This document shows positions 42,223 through 50,702 of a stretch of 64,000 bases of DNA, piece by piece. Position 1 is the first letter of the stretch. Each line of letters begins with the position of its first letter. Under the pieces are notes generated by a model. That model was not told the origin of the DNA. It made no database searches and saw only the letters and a list, made by a program, of their open reading frames with translations. Position numbers and translations under genes: made by a program. Source of the stretch: Tepidimonas fonticaldi (GTDB taxonomy: Bacteria > Pseudomonadota > Gammaproteobacteria > Burkholderiales > Burkholderiaceae_C); NCBI RefSeq assembly GCF_007556755.1, contig NZ_VJOO01000002.1:145060-209059 (forward strand), in the 5' to 3' direction.

Positions 42223-44937
42223 TCAGCGGGCAGACGGCACGGACAAGGTGGTGGGACGCCCGGCGTCGTCGCCGTGGTTGGCCTCCGGCGCGCCCTTGAA
42301 GCGCAGCAGGCGCAGTGCGTTCAGCGTGACCAGGGCCGTGGCGCCGGTGTCGGCCAGCACGGCAACCCACAAGCCGGTGATACCCAACACGGTGGTGACC
42401 AGGAACAAGCCCTTGAGGCCAATGGCGAATACGACGTTTTGGTGAATGTTGGCCATCGTCGCCCGCGACAGGGCCACCAGGTGGGCCACGTCCGTGACGC
42501 GGCTCTTGAGCAGCGCGGCATCGGCGGTTTCCAGCGCCACGTCCGTGCCGCCGCCCATGGCGATACCCACGTCGGCGGTCGCCAGGGCCGGCGCGTCGTT
42601 GATGCCGTCGCCGACCATCGCCACCTTGGCATCACGCTTCATCTCGTTGACCAAGCGCAGCTTGTCCTGCGGCAGCAGCTCGGCCTCCCACTCGATGCCC
42701 AGCTTGCCGGCGATCGCCTGCGCGGTGCGGCGGTTGTCGCCGGTCAGCATGACCGAGCGCACGCCCATGGCGTTGAGCTGGGCCACGCCTTCGCGCGCGT
42801 CGCGGCGGGGCTCGTCGCGCAGGGCCAGCAGGCCCAGAACGTTCTTGCTGGCTTCGTCGAACAGGACCACCACGGTCTTGCCGCCATCCTCCAGCTTGTC
42901 GATTTCCCTGCGGTGCGCGGCTGTCAGCGTGGCCGTCTGTTCCGCATGGGCGGGCGATCCGACAGCGAGCGCACTGCCGTTCACGGTGGCGCGCACCGCC
43001 TTGCCGGCAATGGCCGATGCGCCCGTGGCCTGGGGAATCGCCACGTCCAGGCTCTTGGCATGGGCGACAATGGCCTTCGCCAAGGGATGGTTTGAGCCGG
43101 ACTCGACAGCGGCGGCAAGCGCAAGGACCTGTTGATGCTTGAACAGCCCGAAGGGCAGGACCTCGGTGATGCGCGGCTTGCCCTCGGTCAGCGTGCCAGT
43201 CTTGTCGAAGGCAATGGCGCGCACGCGGCCGATGGTTTCCAACGCGTTGCCACCCTTGATCAGCAGGCCCCGTCGCGTGGCCACCGCAAGGCCCGAGGCG
43301 ATGGCCGCCGGTGTGGAGAGCACCAGCGCACATGGGCAGGCAATCAACAGCAGTGCGAGGCCGCGGTACAGCCAGGTACCCCAGTCGCCACCCATGGCAA
43401 GTGGCGGAACCACCACGATCAACGCCGCGATGGCCATGACGGCAGGGGTGTAGTAGCGGCTGAACTTTTCGATGAAGCGAGCCGTGGGCGCCTTGGAGGA
43501 CTGCGCCTGCTCCACCAGTTGGATGATGCGAGAAATGGTGTTGTCCGATGCCGTCTTCTCGACTTGTACTTCGAGCACGCCATCGACGTTGATGGAGCCG
43601 GCGAACACGTCGGCACCGATAGCCTTTTGACGCGGTACGGACTCGCCGGTGATAGGCGACTCGTCCAGGCTGCTTTCACCGCGGAGGATCTTGCCGTCCG
43701 CAGGCACCCGGTCACCAGGGCGCACCAGCACGCGGTCGCTCACGCGCAGGGAAGCGGCGGGCACTTCGCGCTGCCCGCCCGCGGCATCGAGCAGTACCGC
43801 CGTCTTAGGCACCAGGGAGGCCAGCGCCTTGATGCCGGCGCGCGCGCGGCCGGCGGCCACGCTTTCCAGCAGCTCGCCGATCGCGAACAGGAACACCACG
43901 GCAGCAGCTTCCTCGGCCTCGCCTATCACGAGCGCGCCCAGCGAGGCGACGACCATCAGCGTTTCGATAGAGAACGGCGAGCCTGACACAGCCAGCGCGA
44001 AGGCTTTGCGAGCGAACGGCAGCACGCCCGCGATCACCGCAGCGGCGAAGATCCATTCAGCGTAGCCAGGAACGAACTGCGCGATCGCGTAGGCCGAGCC
44101 CATCAGGCCGCCCAGGCCCAGCACGTGCTTGCCTTTCTTCGTCTGCCACCAGCGCTGATGGCGCGCCGTCGATGCTGCTGCTGGGGCCGCGGGTGCTGAG
44201 CCATCATGGCGGCGCACGTCGGAGACGCCGAAGCCCAGGCTCTTGATGGTCTTCTCGATGTGGCCGAGCTGCGTGGGGCCGCCAGACGCGAGCGTCAATT
44301 CCAGCGTTTCTGCGGTGAAGTTTATGCGGGCATCGGACACGCCATCCATGCGAGCGAGCGCCGTTTCGATCTTGCCGACGCAACTGGCGCAGTCCATGCC
44401 CTCGACGCGCATGGACACGTTGGGGGGCGTGCTGGGTGCTCCACGGGAGGCAGAGGCCGGCGCATGGTCATGCCCGCTGCAGGCCCCGTGATCGTGACCG
44501 TGGTCATGGGCATGGGCATGGCCGTGAGCATGGCCATGCCCATGGTCATCACCGCACGCTTTGCCGTGCGAATGATCGTGCCCGTGGTCGTGGGCATGCC
44601 CATGGTCATGGTGGCCGCCGCAGCCGGCGTGGTCATGCGCGTGGGCCGCATGGCACGGTGCAGGTGCTGCGGACATTTCGGACGCGGGCAGTGCCTGCAC
44701 GTCGAAGCCCAGGGACCGGATTTTCTTGGCAATGTCGCGTGCAGTATTTCGGCTACTTGTGCTGCGCGTCAACGTCAGCGTCTCATTTGTAAAATTAACC
44801 TGTACATTTGATACGCCATCAATTCGACCAAGCGCTGTTTCAATCTTGCCGACGCAACTGGCGCAATCCATACCTTCGACCCGAAAGCCCAGTTGTTCGT
44901 CCTGCGCTCCTGTGCCGTCCAATGTTTCCAAAGACAT
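42223..44937 (-). CDS. cadA: Zinc/cadmium/lead P-type ATPase with two HMA domains and a long His-rich linker
   Basis: A 904-residue P1B-ATPase. Two heavy-metal-associated domains carry GMDCASC (Cys25/28 and Cys183/186). Between them lies a stretch at about residues 96-158 made almost wholly of His, Asp, Gly and Ala. Motifs are complete: TGES, membrane CPC (LIACPCALVLS), [15 protein letters not shown] and [10 protein letters not shown]. The last helices contain GLKGLFL and LADTGATALV, whose Lys and Asp mark the Zn/Cd/Pb (ZntA/CadA) class. The ATG at 44937 has AGGAG; longer open frame upstream is non-coding. It exports divalent soft metals from the cytoplasm. An ArsR-type palindrome lies 70 bases upstream. 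Confidence 0.93.
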   Translation of the reverse strand: MSLETLDGTGAQDEQLGFRVEGMDCASCVGKIETALGRIDGVSNVQVNFTNETLTLTRSTSSRNTARDIAKKIRSLGFDVQALPASEMSAAPAPCHAAHAHDHAGCGGHHDHGHAHDHGHDHSHGKACGDDHGHGHAHGHAHAHDHGHDHGACSGHDHAPASASRGAPSTPPNVSMRVEGMDCASCVGKIETALARMDGVSDARINFTAETLELTLASGGPTQLGHIEKTIKSLGFGVSDVRRHDGSAPAAPAAASTARHQRWWQTKKGKHVLGLGGLMGSAYAIAQFVPGYAEWIFAAAVIAGVLPFARKAFALAVSGSPFSIETLMVVASLGALVIGEAEEAAAVVFLFAIGELLESVAAGRARAGIKALASLVPKTAVLLDAAGGQREVPAASLRVSDRVLVRPGDRVPADGKILRGESSLDESPITGESVPRQKAIGADVFAGSINVDGVLEVQVEKTASDNTISRIIQLVEQAQSSKAPTARFIEKFSRYYTPAVMAIAALIVVVPPLAMGGDWGTWLYRGLALLLIACPCALVLSTPAAIASGLAVATRRGLLIKGGNALETIGRVRAIAFDKTGTLTEGKPRITEVLPFGLFKHQQVLALAAAVESGSNHPLAKAIVAHAKSLDVAIPQATGASAIAGKAVRATVNGSALAVGSPAHAEQTATLTAAHRREIDKLEDGGKTVVVLFDEASKNVLGLLALRDEPRRDAREGVAQLNAMGVRSVMLTGDNRRTAQAIAGKLGIEWEAELLPQDKLRLVNEMKRDAKVAMVGDGINDAPALATADVGIAMGGGTDVALETADAALLKSRVTDVAHLVALSRATMANIHQNVVFAIGLKGLFLVTTVLGITGLWVAVLADTGATALVTLNALRLLRFKGAPEANHGDDAGRPTTLSVPSAR

Positions 44938-45005
44938 ATCAATCTCCTGGTTCTCTGAGTAATCGCCGTGGCAGGACGCACAAATCAGCGATCGGAATGT
45001 TATGC

Positions 45006-45025
45006 AAACAAATGAACACTTGTTT
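45006..45025. promoter_or_regulatory. ArsR/SmtB-type palindrome before the cadA-like gene
   Basis: AAACAAATGAACACTTGTTT is an inverted repeat with 8 of 10 positions paired, containing TGAA-N6-TTTG. It resembles the TGAA-N6-TTCA operators at 45749 and 47390 and is suitably placed for repression of the P-type ATPase by the ArsR protein encoded at 45903. Confidence 0.55.
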
Positions 45026-45103
45026 GTATGTTTATTCAAAAAAAAGAAAGAATCTCTTTCTGGCTGAACCATCCGACCGCTGCTTTATGCAGCTGCCATT
45101 AAG

Positions 45104-45673
45104 TCATTTTTTGTTGCGCAGCATCTGGTAGGTTTCAAATGCGGTGCGGTAGGCATCACTATAGGTATCAGGCGTCTGCTCACCAGCCCAGAATCCAGCC
45201 ATTCCCGCAACCTGCCAATCTGCCAAATCACTCTTTACTTGAGCACGAGTCAATGCCACCGGAGCCTTGTAAGCCGCACCCAGCTTGAGCTGGAGATAGC
45301 TCTCGTAGGCTTGTTGGTAGGCTTGGGTGTGCGAAGCGGTGGTGATTCCGCGCGAGGTGAACGCGTGCATGCCGGAGATTTTCCACAGTTCCAAATCAGC
45401 CATCACTTCAGCACGAGTCTTTCCTGCTGAGGGCGCCTGATACATATCACCTTGGGTCAATTGCAAGTAGCGCTGAAAGGCAGCCTGGTATTGAGGGCTG
45501 AACGTATCCGGGCCGCTTTCGCCGCGAGACAACGCTTCCAACCCAGATTGCCTCCAAGCAGCCAGATCCTCCTGGACCTGTTGCCGTGTCATATCTGCGG
45601 CGAACGGTTGAGCGTTTACTCCAGCAGCAAAAAGTGCGGAAAGCAGAACAGCAAAGCGAATTTTCTTGGACAT
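45104..45673 (-). CDS. Exported protein with three DUF4148-like repeats
   Basis: A 189-residue protein with signal sequence IRFAVLLSALFAAGVNA. Three consecutive repeats of about 55 residues follow, each starting with a TRxxV..DL..W..(S/A)G pattern (TRQQVQEDLAAWRQSG, TRAEVMADLELWKISG, TRAQVKSDLADWQVAG) and ending Y..A(F/Y)..Y.QL. Such DUF4148 units are common in small secreted proteins of Burkholderiales; the function is unknown. The ATG at 45673 has AAGGAG 8 bases upstream. It shares the direction and operator style of the zinc module, so it may be a metal-induced periplasmic protein. Confidence 0.78.
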   Translation of the reverse strand: MSKKIRFAVLLSALFAAGVNAQPFAADMTRQQVQEDLAAWRQSGLEALSRGESGPDTFSPQYQAAFQRYLQLTQGDMYQAPSAGKTRAEVMADLELWKISGMHAFTSRGITTASHTQAYQQAYESYLQLKLGAAYKAPVALTRAQVKSDLADWQVAGMAGFWAGEQTPDTYSDAYRTAFETYQMLRNKK

Positions 45674-45748
45674 GGTCAATACTCCTTGACGTTAAAAATA
45701 ATGGCGTGGTCCTTACGCCTTTCGGATACCCCGTAGACAAATAATAAC

Positions 45749-45772
45749 ACACATGAAGATATGTTCAAGTGT
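45749..45772. promoter_or_regulatory. ArsR/SmtB-type operator before the DUF4148 gene
   Basis: ACACATGAA - GATATG - TTCAAGTGT is a 24-base inverted repeat with one mismatched pair per arm. It contains TGAA-N6-TTCA. It lies about 75 bases before the DUF4148 start codon. Confidence 0.65.
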
Positions 45773-45850
45773 TTATTTTTAGAGTGCTTTTTGCTTGGGG
45801 TCTTCTAGGCATTCAGCAAGGCGCGCCGGTGTCTCTCTAGATTAATAGCC

Positions 45851-45880
45851 AAAAAAAGCCTACCCCTTGAAGGCGTAGGC
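45851..45880 (-). terminator. Terminator of the czcD-arsR operon
   Basis: Read on the minus strand, GCCTACGCC - TTCAAG - GGGGTAGGC forms a hairpin with one bulged or mismatched position and is followed by seven Ts. It lies 23 bases after the arsR stop codon. Confidence 0.8.
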
Positions 45881-45902
45881 CGGCGCGCACTCACATGTTC
45901 AG

Positions 45903-46280
45903 TCAATCGTCGTGTCTGTCCTCCGAAATGTGAACCGCCATGTCCTGGAGTACCTGGCTGACGTGCTGGTCGGCAATGCCGTAGAAGATGTGCTTGGCTT
46001 GGCGCTCGCCGCGCACGAGGCGCGCGCCGCGCAACAGGCGCAGGTGATGGCTGACCAAGGACTGCGACAGGTCTAGCGAGCCAGCAATGTCGCCCACTGC
46101 GACCGATCCGCGCATGCACTGCAACAGGATTTTCAATCGCGATTGGTCGCCCAGCAGGCGGAAGGTATCTGCCAGAACAGCGACGTCACTTTGCGATAGT
46201 GCGAGGACATCAGTGGTCGTGCCGTGGTTAGAGGTCGAACATTGCACAATAGCGGCGCTGGTGGTTTTGCGGGATGTCAT
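45903..46280 (-). CDS. ArsR/SmtB-family metal sensor
   Basis: A 125-residue repressor. The winged helix has VLADTFRLLGDQSRLKILLQ and VGDIAGSLDLSQSLVSHHLR. The last helix holds DQHVSQVLQDMAVHISE, the D-x-H-x10-H-x2-E pattern of the alpha-5 Zn/Co/Ni site of the SmtB/CzrA type; the alpha-3 Cys box of arsenic sensors is absent. It is the second gene after czcD in one operon (43-base gap). It probably represses czcD and itself, and perhaps the cadA-like, DUF4148 and MFS genes, through TGAA-N6-TTCA sites. Confidence 0.9.
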   Translation of the reverse strand: MTSRKTTSAAIVQCSTSNHGTTTDVLALSQSDVAVLADTFRLLGDQSRLKILLQCMRGSVAVGDIAGSLDLSQSLVSHHLRLLRGARLVRGERQAKHIFYGIADQHVSQVLQDMAVHISEDRHDD

Positions 46281-46323
46281 GGATTCAAACCCTCAAGTGA
46301 ACTGCGAACCGTCTAGCACGGCC

Positions 46324-47346
46324 TCAATGCTTGTGACCGGGAGCGGAGTGGTCATGGTCATGATTGTGCTCACTGTGGTCGTGGCCGCTGTGGTCCTGAC
46401 GGCCTGTCGTGGGTTGCAGGCTGCAGATGTTCTCGTCAGCCTCCGAGTTCCAGTCGATTCCGACTGTGGCGTGTTCGATGCTGAACTGCTCTCGCAGCAC
46501 CGCCTCGACGCGCTTGACCACAGCTCGCGCCTCCTCGTCCACGTTGGGTCGAACGTGTAGCGTGGCCATCGTGCGACCGGAAGTGAGTTGCCACACGTGA
46601 ACATGGCTGACAGCCGCCAGGCCGGGCACAGTGCTCATCAGGCCTTGTTCCACCTTTTCCGGCGAAGCGTCCTCTGGCGCACCCTCCAACAGGATATGGA
46701 TCGACTTGGCCAGGAGCTTCCAGGCGCTGCGCAGAATCAACGCCGCTACTAGAACCGACAGGATGGGGTCGATCGGAGTCCAGCCGGTGAAGTAGATGAC
46801 GATCGCTGCAACGATGGCGCCGACAGAGCCGAGCAGGTCACCCATCACGTGGAGGATGGCACCTTTCACATTGACGTGATCGGTTTCGCCGCGGGTCATG
46901 ATCCACAGCACGAGGACGTTGATCAGTAAGCCGAGCACGGCGACGATCATCATCGGGCCGGCGAGGATGACGGGCGGCGCCTGCAGCCGCTCCCACGCCT
47001 CGTAGGCGATCCATGCGACGATCGCGAACAGGGTCACGGCGTTCAGGAAGCCGGCGATGACCTCGAAGCGCAGGTAACCGAATGTGCGTTTGCTGTCGGC
47101 TGCGCGGCGACCGAATCGGAAGGCAGCGTAAGCCAGGGCAAGTGCCACGGCGTCGGTCAGCATGTGGCCAGCATCGGCAAGTAGGGCTAGCGAGCCCGAC
47201 AGCACGCCGCCGACAGCTTCCACGAGCATGAAGCCGAAGATCAGGAAGAAGGAAACCAGAACCTTGCGCTCGTTGGCGCTCGTCACTGTGGGGGTGTGGT
47301 CGTGATCATGGTCGTGACCATGGTCATGTGCATTGGATTGGGACAT
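46324..47346 (-). CDS. czcD: CzcD-type cation diffusion facilitator
   Basis: A 340-residue Zn/Co/Cd exporter with six membrane helices. His-rich tails at both ends (HDHGHDHDHDH, and HSGHDHSEHNHDHDHS at the C-terminus) are typical. Transport-site residues are visible in SLALLADAGHMLTDAVALAL (HxxxD) and ILHVMGDLLGSVGAIVAAIV. The cytoplasmic metal-binding domain follows (VHVWQLTSGRTMATLHV). It exports divalent cations in exchange for protons. It heads the czcD-arsR operon and has a near-perfect palindromic operator about 45 bases upstream. Confidence 0.93.
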   Translation of the reverse strand: MSQSNAHDHGHDHDHDHTPTVTSANERKVLVSFFLIFGFMLVEAVGGVLSGSLALLADAGHMLTDAVALALAYAAFRFGRRAADSKRTFGYLRFEVIAGFLNAVTLFAIVAWIAYEAWERLQAPPVILAGPMMIVAVLGLLINVLVLWIMTRGETDHVNVKGAILHVMGDLLGSVGAIVAAIVIYFTGWTPIDPILSVLVAALILRSAWKLLAKSIHILLEGAPEDASPEKVEQGLMSTVPGLAAVSHVHVWQLTSGRTMATLHVRPNVDEEARAVVKRVEAVLREQFSIEHATVGIDWNSEADENICSLQPTTGRQDHSGHDHSEHNHDHDHSAPGHKH

Positions 47347-47389
47347 GGGCGCCTCTGCTGGTTGAGTGTTTGACTATGGCGAAATATAA

Positions 47390-47411
47390 CACATGAATAT
47401 GTGTTCATGTG
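47390..47411. promoter_or_regulatory. ArsR/SmtB-type operator before czcD
   Basis: CACATGAA - TATGTG - TTCATGTG: two perfect 8-base arms around a 6-base centre, in an AT-rich patch 44 bases before the czcD ATG. It is the best of the TGAA-N6-TTCA sites in the window. Confidence 0.75.
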
Positions 47412-47479
47412 ATATATTTTCGCTCACCCTTCTCAGCCTCCGAAGCCATGCGTTGTGATGCCGCAACGAGAAAATGTGC

Positions 47480-48790
47480 CTATCCTTTCGGCCAGATACG
47501 GTGCAGGTCATCCAGAATCAGCTGGTGATGGTGCCTGCCTTGGTCTGCGTGTGTGCGTAAATGAGGGTGATCCGGCGGCAAGCTGGGGTGGTCATGCGCC
47601 ACGTCAGAAGGGTCGCTGGCCGGCCACAGCCAGAGCGTCAGCGCCACGCCGGCCAAGCCGACCAGGGACATGACAATGAAGGTCGATGGCAAGCCCATGA
47701 CCGCGCCGAAGCGGCCGGCAAGTGGGTAGCAGATGAGCCAACAGGCGTGCGACAGCGCGAAGTGTGCCGCGAAGATCGCAGGACGGTCCTCGGCATGGGC
47801 CGAGCGGCGCAGAAGACGGCCGGATGGCGTTTGCGCCACGCTGTAGCCAAAGCCGATGATCAACCACAGCGGCAGCAACAATGCATAGCTCGGCAGCAGT
47901 GCGCCGATCCCCGTGCCCACGACCAGTACGGTAGCGCCGGTGAGCATCGCGGTTCGGTCGGCCACCTTTTCCAGTAAGGATGGCAGAACGAAGGCTGCCA
48001 CCATCGAACCGCCTCCGAATGCCGCCAGTGCCGACGCCACTTCGACCTCGCCTAGGCCAAAGCGCGCCTTCACGAGAACCACCGTGTTCACGATCACCAT
48101 GGCGCCCGCCGCCGAGACGGCCAAGCTGATCGCCAGCAGGCCCCGCAGGCGTGGCGTAGCGAGATAGATGCGTGTGCCGCGGGTCGTGCGATCCCAAATG
48201 CCGCGGCGCGGTCCGGGAATAGTTGTGGGCAACCGCACGCTGACCACGAGCGCGGCTGAAACGAGGAAACCGAGCACTGTTCCCGCGAACAGGTTGTGAA
48301 AGCTGATGACGGTCAGCAGCGCAGCAGCCAGCATCGGGGAAATCAGGCTTTCCAGGTCATAGGCCAGCCGGGACAGCGACAGCGCCTTCGTGTAGTCCTC
48401 TTCATCGGGAAGGATGTCCGGGATAGTGGCTTGGAAAGTCGGCGTGAAGCCGGCGGATGCCGCTTGCAGGACAAAGATCAGCAGATAGATCTGCCAGACC
48501 TCGGTGACAAAGGGCAAACAGATCGCGACAACCGCTCGTACCAGGTCCAGCGCTACGAGCAATGACCGTCGCGGGAACTGGTCGGCGAAGGCCTGTGCGA
48601 CTGGAGCGACTCCCACATAGGCCAGCATCTTGATAGCCAGCGCCGACCCGAGCACCGCACCTGCATCGGCCCCGGCCAGCTCGTAGGCAAGTAGGCCGAG
48701 CGCTACCGTCATCAGGCCTGTGCCGACGAGTGCGATCACCTGCGCGGTGAACAGGTGGCGGTAGGTGCGGTTCTTTAGGACGGAGAGCAT
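47480..48790 (-). CDS. NreB/NrsD-like MFS metal exporter
   Basis: A 436-residue major facilitator with 12 likely helices. Motif A is seen as FADQFPRRSLLVALDLVRAV. The C-terminal tail after the last helix is His-rich (DVAHDHPSLPPDHPHLRTHA, then GRHHHQL), as in the nickel exporters NreB and NrsD. It follows the CsoR/InrS-like sensor gene by 9 bases, so the two form one operon. Nickel (possibly cobalt) export is inferred from the tail and the regulator. A general MFS role cannot be excluded. Confidence 0.82.
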   Translation of the reverse strand: MLSVLKNRTYRHLFTAQVIALVGTGLMTVALGLLAYELAGADAGAVLGSALAIKMLAYVGVAPVAQAFADQFPRRSLLVALDLVRAVVAICLPFVTEVWQIYLLIFVLQAASAGFTPTFQATIPDILPDEEDYTKALSLSRLAYDLESLISPMLAAALLTVISFHNLFAGTVLGFLVSAALVVSVRLPTTIPGPRRGIWDRTTRGTRIYLATPRLRGLLAISLAVSAAGAMVIVNTVVLVKARFGLGEVEVASALAAFGGGSMVAAFVLPSLLEKVADRTAMLTGATVLVVGTGIGALLPSYALLLPLWLIIGFGYSVAQTPSGRLLRRSAHAEDRPAIFAAHFALSHACWLICYPLAGRFGAVMGLPSTFIVMSLVGLAGVALTLWLWPASDPSDVAHDHPSLPPDHPHLRTHADQGRHHHQLILDDLHRIWPKG

Positions 48791-48799
48791 CGAGAGACC

Positions 48800-49057
48800 T
48801 CAGAGCAGTCTGGTTAGCGCCTTCATTTCGGCTAGAACGGAGTCCTCATCATGAGATAGGCAGTGGTCGATGTGGTCATGGATCAGGACGCGCTTGGCCG
48901 CTGTGACGGCGCTCTCCACCGCAGCGAGCTGGCGAGCGATGTCCAGGCAGGTTTCTTCTCCTTCGATCATCCCGATGACGTGTCGCAGATGACCCTCGGC
49001 GCGCTTGAGCCGTTTCACGAGATCTGGGTGGCTGGTGTGCTTGTGCATCTCTTTCAT
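48800..49057 (-). CDS. CsoR/RcnR-family metal sensor with InrS-type nickel ligands
   Basis: An 85-residue all-helical repressor; the start at 49057 begins MKEMHKHTSHPDLVKRLKRA. The ligand set His5, Cys37, His62, Cys66 has the same spacing (32, 25, 4) as the nickel site of cyanobacterial InrS (His21, Cys53, His78, Cys82); Cys-His-Cys alone would also fit copper-sensing CsoR. Metal binding should release DNA and allow export. The gene is first in an operon with the NreB-like exporter and has a 21-base inverted repeat 10 bases before its ATG. Confidence 0.85.
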   Translation of the reverse strand: MKEMHKHTSHPDLVKRLKRAEGHLRHVIGMIEGEETCLDIARQLAAVESAVTAAKRVLIHDHIDHCLSHDEDSVLAEMKALTRLL

Positions 49058-49066
49058 GCAGCAATC

Positions 49067-49087
49067 ATATCCCCCCCCGGGGGATAT
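49067..49087. promoter_or_regulatory. CsoR/InrS-type operator
   Basis: ATAT, eight C, five G, ATAT forms a 21-base inverted repeat with 9-base arms around CCC. A GC tract flanked by AT-rich inverted ends is the operator form used by RcnR, DmeR and InrS repressors. It lies 10 bases before the sensor gene, so binding would block its own operon. Confidence 0.8.
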
Positions 49088-49212
49088 GCTCAAGGAGTCT
49101 GCATAGCTGTTTGCGCAGTGGATTAGCCCCACCTCGCCTCTCGATGTCTTGCGCCCGACGCCCTCTCTAAGGCGATTGGTGCTCAAAGGATGTAAGGTTT
49201 TCTTTCCCATTC

Positions 49213-49240
49213 ATATGAATAGATATACAATTGTTCATAT
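49213..49240. promoter_or_regulatory. Inverted repeat upstream of the CzcCBA-like operon
   Basis: ATATGAA and TTCATAT are perfect arms 14 bases apart in an AT-rich patch 100 bases before the CzcC-like gene. The half-sites match those of the ArsR-type operators, but the spacing differs, so the site may bind another regulator or be a degenerate version. The rest of the 49088-49339 spacer shows no gene. Confidence 0.45.
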
Positions 49241-49339
49241 CTAAGCCAGTGAACAGTGGCTTTTCAACGACAAGCACTTGCTCGGAAAGAGAACACCCAG
49301 CCGGGGGTAAGTACTGATGCAACACCGATGGAGAATTGA

Positions 49340-50668
49340 ATGCTTCGCAAAGACATACGCAAGGGATGGATATGGGCGGTATCCACGCTTTGGGCCGGCA
49401 CCGTGCTAGCCCAGCCAGTAGCCGCCCCTCACGTCCCATCCAGACCAGACAGCCACATGGTCGCCCAATTGTGGGAGTCAGCTTGGCAGCGGCAGCCAGA
49501 AGCCGCTGGAGAAGGCGCCTGGCAGCAGGCCGCCCAAGCACGCCAAGAGACGGCCGGCAGTTGGGTGGCAGGTCCGATGGCGCTGGAAGCCTCCACCAAA
49601 ACTGATCGGTTCAACAACCGCAACGGACAGCGCGAATATGAAGTCGGGGTGGCTATTCCCCTTTGGATGCCTGGTGAGCGCGCCTCGTCGGCACGCTGGG
49701 CGGACGCGGAAAGCCTCGCGCTATCCAGCCGGATGCTGGCCGCCAAGCTACGCACGGCCGGACAGGTTCGCCAGGCATGGTGGGCATGGCAGCGTGCCCA
49801 GGCCGAATTGGTGGCGGCGCAGGATCGCACCCGCAGCGCGGACGAGTTGGCGCAAGATGTGGCTCGCCGGGTTCGCGCGGGCGACCTGGCGCAAGCCGAC
49901 AGAAACCAGGCCGATGGCGCCTTGGCGTCGGCTCGTAGTGCCCTGGCCATTGCTCAGGCCGAAGAAATCACGCAGCGCGAGGCGTTGTTGGCACTGACCG
50001 GCATCGAGAGTATCCCGTCGCAGGCCGATTCCGCGCAGCCGGAGCAGTCAGGTGTCCGAGTTCAACCGGCATCGGCACAGCCGTCCGGCGCGTTGTTGGG
50101 TAACCACCCTGCGCTGCTGGAACTGCAGCACAAGGCGCTGGCGGCCCGCCGCTCTGCGGAACTGGTGTCCCATCAGAAGTACGCCAACCCCGAACTGACC
50201 CTGGCGACCACGCGGGATCGGGGCGGCTACGGCGAACGCTACAACCAGACGATCACGGTGGGTGTGCGCATTCCCTTCGGTACGGGTAGCCGTCATACCG
50301 AGCAATTGTCCAGCGCCAATGCGCAGGCACTGGAGGCTGAGTCGGCACTCGCGGCCCAGCGCACCCGGCTACTCTCGGAAATTCGAACTGCCCAATCGCG
50401 CGAACTGGCAACCAGCACCCAGATGCAGGCCGCTTCGGAGCGCCAGCGACTAGCCCAACAAACGCGCACCTTCTACCAAAAGTCGTTCGCGATGGGCGAG
50501 ACGGACATGCCGACACGCCTTCGCATCGAGCAGGAGGCCACCGAGGCCGAGCGCGCGGCGCTGCTCGCCAAGGTGGAGCATGCCGCGGCCATCTCGTCCC
50601 TGTTGCAGGCACAAGGCACGCTGCCGCAGCCGACCGAGACTTTCACTGACATCTCCGGCACGCGCTGA
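49340..50668 (+). CDS. czcC: CzcC-like outer-membrane factor of an HME-RND metal efflux system
   Basis: A 442-residue TolC-type protein with signal sequence WIWAVSTLWAGTVLAQP. Two long OEP repeats rich in Ala, Gln and Arg are visible; EYEVGVAIPLWMPGERASSA and YNQTITVGVRIPFGTGSRHT mark the strand turns of the channel. It has no lipobox, unlike the OprN-type protein at 36174. It is the first gene of a five-gene operon with its adaptor, RND pump and two His-rich periplasmic proteins, and exports metal across the outer membrane. Confidence 0.88.
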   Translation: MLRKDIRKGWIWAVSTLWAGTVLAQPVAAPHVPSRPDSHMVAQLWESAWQRQPEAAGEGAWQQAAQARQETAGSWVAGPMALEASTKTDRFNNRNGQREYEVGVAIPLWMPGERASSARWADAESLALSSRMLAAKLRTAGQVRQAWWAWQRAQAELVAAQDRTRSADELAQDVARRVRAGDLAQADRNQADGALASARSALAIAQAEEITQREALLALTGIESIPSQADSAQPEQSGVRVQPASAQPSGALLGNHPALLELQHKALAARRSAELVSHQKYANPELTLATTRDRGGYGERYNQTITVGVRIPFGTGSRHTEQLSSANAQALEAESALAAQRTRLLSEIRTAQSRELATSTQMQAASERQRLAQQTRTFYQKSFAMGETDMPTRLRIEQEATEAERAALLAKVEHAAAISSLLQAQGTLPQPTETFTDISGTR

Positions 50669-50702
50669 TCGGCGCGCGCTCAACCATCCTGGAACCTTAG
50701 AA

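Noticed and set aside
44460..44650. Possible tandem DNA repeat or CRISPR-like array in the CATGGCCATG-rich stretch
   Set aside because: The repetition comes from His/Asp/Gly codons of the linker in the cadA-like gene; units are irregular and there are no spacers.
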